This document shows positions 5,923-7,205 of a DNA stretch of 7,205 nt, piece by piece. Source of the stretch: Clostridia bacterium (lineage in GTDB: Bacteria; Bacillota; Clostridia; UMGS1883); assembly GCA_017468215.1 (NCBI GenBank), contig JAFUJG010000345.1, positions 1-7,205 on the forward strand, in the 5' to 3' direction. Made by a program: the position numbers and the translations under genes. The notes below the pieces were generated by a model. That model was not told where the DNA came from and ran no database searches. It saw nothing but the letters and a program-made list of their open reading frames with translations. Numbering within the stretch: position 1 is the first letter of the stretch; each line of letters begins with the position of its first letter.

Positions 5923-6197
5923 CTTATAGGAAATTTCGCAATTTCCTATAAGATATTTTGATTTTATTGCCGTGTGAGAAATTCGCCTTTGGCGAAAACG
6001 CACATGGCATAAGAAATACTGAGCTATCCGAAACGAAGTGAGGCGAATAGCTCGTATGCGAAAACCGCCCATGATTGACAAACCGTAGGTGCGGTCAGAA
6101 TAGATGCGGTTGACCGTGTGTTTTCTCCTCTGTTAGCTTTAGCTCGGGCTATTGCCAAGGAGTGTCGGAGACACTTTCTTGTTTATAGGAAAATTCG
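5923..6197. repeat. Palindrome-rich, MITE-like intergenic repeat between the riboswitch and the VTC gene
   Basis: This stretch of about 275 bp carries no credible gene and is densely self-complementary. It opens with a perfect 13-bp hairpin (5923-5935/5940-5952, loop TCGC). Then come a compound hairpin 5968-5976/6001-6009 with inner TTCGCC/GGCGAA (5982-5987/5991-5996), GAGCTAT/ATAGCTC (6021-6027/6047-6053), CGGTCA/TGACCG (6092-6097/6111-6116), and AGTGTC/GACACT (6161-6166/6170-6175). The end TTATAGGAAAATTCG (6183-6197) matches the start TTATAGGAAATTTCG (5924-5938) at 14 of 15 bases. It is inverted relative to 5940-5952, so an element of about 5938-6197 would have inverted ends. TATAGG occurs just outside on both sides (5925-5930, 6198-6203). 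A mobile non-coding repeat is the best reading; its copy number is unknown from here. Confidence 0.55.
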
Positions 6198-6210
6198 TAT
6201 AGGTGATTTT

Positions 6211-6903
6211 ATGAATATTGTAACAAGAGAAGAAAAGAAATTTTTAATAAGCGTTGAGGAGTTCAGAAAAAAGTCGCATTATCTGGATTTGCTGATGCTG
6301 CAGGATGTTCACAACGGCACAGACGGCTACATTATCCGCTCGCTGTATTTTGACACCGTGTATGATACCGATTACTTTGAAAAGCTGGACGGTGTTGAAA
6401 CCAGGCGAAAGGTAAGGCTGAGGATATACGACCCCAAAAGCGATTTTGCAATGCTGGAAATAAAGCAAAAGCAAGGTGCATCGCAGATGAAACGCTCCCT
6501 TCGCATGAGCCGTGAGGACGCAGAGCAGCTCATAAAAGGTAAATACGATATTCTTTTAAAATATAAAGAGGACTTTGCAAGAGAGTGCTATGTGCTTATG
6601 CAATGTAAATGCTACCGTCCCAAAACTATTGTTCAGTATAACAGAAAAGCATACATTGCAAAGGAAAACAAAATAAGGATAACCTTCGACAACAATATCG
6701 TGGCAACCGAGTCTTCCCTTGACCTGTTTTCGGAAAAGCTCATAATGCATCCTGTTCTTGACAAATTCAACGTTGTACTTGAGGTAAAGTTCAACGGCTT
6801 TCTGCTCGATTACATACGCTCGTTTATTAACAGCATAAACAAAAGCGAGCTTTCGGTGAGTAAATATTCTCTGGCACGCAGTCAGAGCTACAGCTATTTT
6901 TAA
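6211..6903 (+). CDS. VTC-domain polyphosphate polymerase-like protein
   Basis: 230 residues, the full length of a stand-alone bacterial VTC domain. The family (catalytic domain of yeast Vtc4) forms a tunnel lined with basic residues that makes polyphosphate from nucleoside triphosphate. Seen: TREEKKFLI (5-13), RSLYFDT (43-49), RRKVRLRIY (65-73), LEIKQK (82-87), K94/R95, RPKTIVQYNRKAY (136-148), RITFD (156-160), VLEVKF (189-194) and the final SKYS (217-220); these cover the Arg/Lys strands and the metal-binding Glu of the tunnel. There is no signal or membrane segment, so it is probably cytoplasmic, perhaps tethered by the DUF4956 protein encoded 17 bases later. AGGTGA (6201-6206) just before ATG 6211 fixes the start. 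It is probably governed by the c-di-GMP riboswitch upstream. The substrate is inferred from the family; some bacterial VTC-like proteins have unproven activity. Confidence 0.88.
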   Translation: MNIVTREEKKFLISVEEFRKKSHYLDLLMLQDVHNGTDGYIIRSLYFDTVYDTDYFEKLDGVETRRKVRLRIYDPKSDFAMLEIKQKQGASQMKRSLRMSREDAEQLIKGKYDILLKYKEDFARECYVLMQCKCYRPKTIVQYNRKAYIAKENKIRITFDNNIVATESSLDLFSEKLIMHPVLDKFNVVLEVKFNGFLLDYIRSFINSINKSELSVSKYSLARSQSYSYF

Positions 6904-6920
6904 TTTAAAGGAGAATAAAT

Positions 6921-7205
6921 ATGAGAAGTCAGATTTTAAGCCTTATAAAAGACCAGTCAACCTTAACTGCAGAGCAGATTATTGCCAATATTTTAGTGGC
7001 GGGTATTTTAGGATTTTTGATTTTTGTATCTTACTATATATCCCACCGAGGCACAATTTACAGTAAAAAATTCAATGTTTCATTAGTTGTTCTGACCGTT
7101 TTAACCTCAATGGTTATGACAGTTATCGGCAACAATGTAGCACTTTCGCTCGGTATGGTTGGTGCACTTTCAATTGTACGTTTCAGAACAGCAATTAAAG
7201 ATTCA
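6921..7205 (+). CDS. DUF4956 membrane protein, C-terminus cut by window edge
   Basis: 95 residues are visible and the frame is open to the right edge. AAAGGAG (6907-6913) lies 7 bases before ATG 6921. A short polar start is followed by TM1 at about 20-40, TM2 at about 52-70 and a third apolar stretch leading into LGMVGALSIVRFRTAIKD (77-94). That last block is the most conserved part of DUF4956 as I recall it. The family has no established activity but often sits directly beside VTC-domain genes, and often with CotH-type kinase genes, so a role in membrane placement of, or export linked to, the VTC protein is a reasonable guess. It is co-transcribed with the VTC gene (17-bp gap, no terminator between). 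Confidence 0.85.
   Translation, partial: MRSQILSLIKDQSTLTAEQIIANILVAGILGFLIFVSYYISHRGTIYSKKFNVSLVVLTVLTSMVMTVIGNNVALSLGMVGALSIVRFRTAIKDS

Noticed and set aside
5923..5952. The 13-bp hairpin just after the riboswitch terminator as a second terminator
   Set aside because: Its stem is A/T-rich and the following bases (ATATTTTG) give no clean U-run. Its arms recur at the far end of the repeat, so it is better read as part of that element.
6075..6116. Possible outward promoter inside the repeat (TTGACA at 6075-6080, TTGACC at 6110-6115)
   Set aside because: No acceptable -10 box at 16-18 bases: the best is CAGAAT at 15. It could weakly bypass the riboswitch, but the evidence is too thin for a feature.
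6118..6210. Upstream GTG start adding 31 residues to the VTC protein
   Set aside because: The added stretch is the translated end of the palindromic repeat and does not belong to the VTC fold. AGGTGA before ATG 6211 fixes the true start.

Overview
The window looks like a chromosomal segment of an uncultured, moderately AT-rich clostridial Firmicute, possibly of the Ruminococcus/Oscillospiraceae type. This is inferred from strong AGGAGG-like ribosome binding sites, TTGACA/TATAAT promoters (several with TGn extended -10), a HU gene with a biased codon set, a Cache-GGDEF signalling protein, and a VTC/DUF4956 gene pair. No rRNA or other marker fixes the taxon. I see no CRISPR array, tRNA or transposase.

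Layout. Positions 1-1686 (minus) hold an ABC exporter half-transporter that runs off the left edge. A 250-bp divergent intergenic region carries its promoter and a strong promoter with a structured leader for the HU gene (1938-2210, plus). HU and a convergent membrane acyltransferase gene (2262-3290, minus) share a long bidirectional terminator. Back-to-back promoters at 3322-3399 separate the acyltransferase from a c-di-GMP synthase gene (3439-5751, plus). That gene is split by a single in-frame TAG at 4390-4392. The 5' part encodes a membrane-anchored extracellular Cache sensor, and the 3' part a GAF-like region, an intact GGDEF domain and an unassigned C-terminal domain.

Eight bases after the synthase stop codon lies a perfect consensus promoter. 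It drives a c-di-GMP class I (GEMM-I) riboswitch (about 5795-5882), whose 3' edge is also the 5' arm of a 20-bp terminator hairpin (5871-5914). About 290 bp further on begins an operon of a VTC-domain polyphosphate polymerase-like protein (6211-6903) and a DUF4956 membrane protein (from 6921, cut by the right edge). The space between terminator and operon is filled by a palindrome-rich repeat of about 275 bp with inverted ends, which looks like a small non-coding mobile repeat.

How it may work together (inference): the Cache-GGDEF protein would turn an external signal into c-di-GMP. The adjacent riboswitch would sense c-di-GMP and, judging from the aptamer/terminator overlap, release transcription into the VTC-DUF4956 operon. 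Two lesions complicate this circuit: the amber codon that separates sensor from cyclase, and the repeat lodged between switch and operon.
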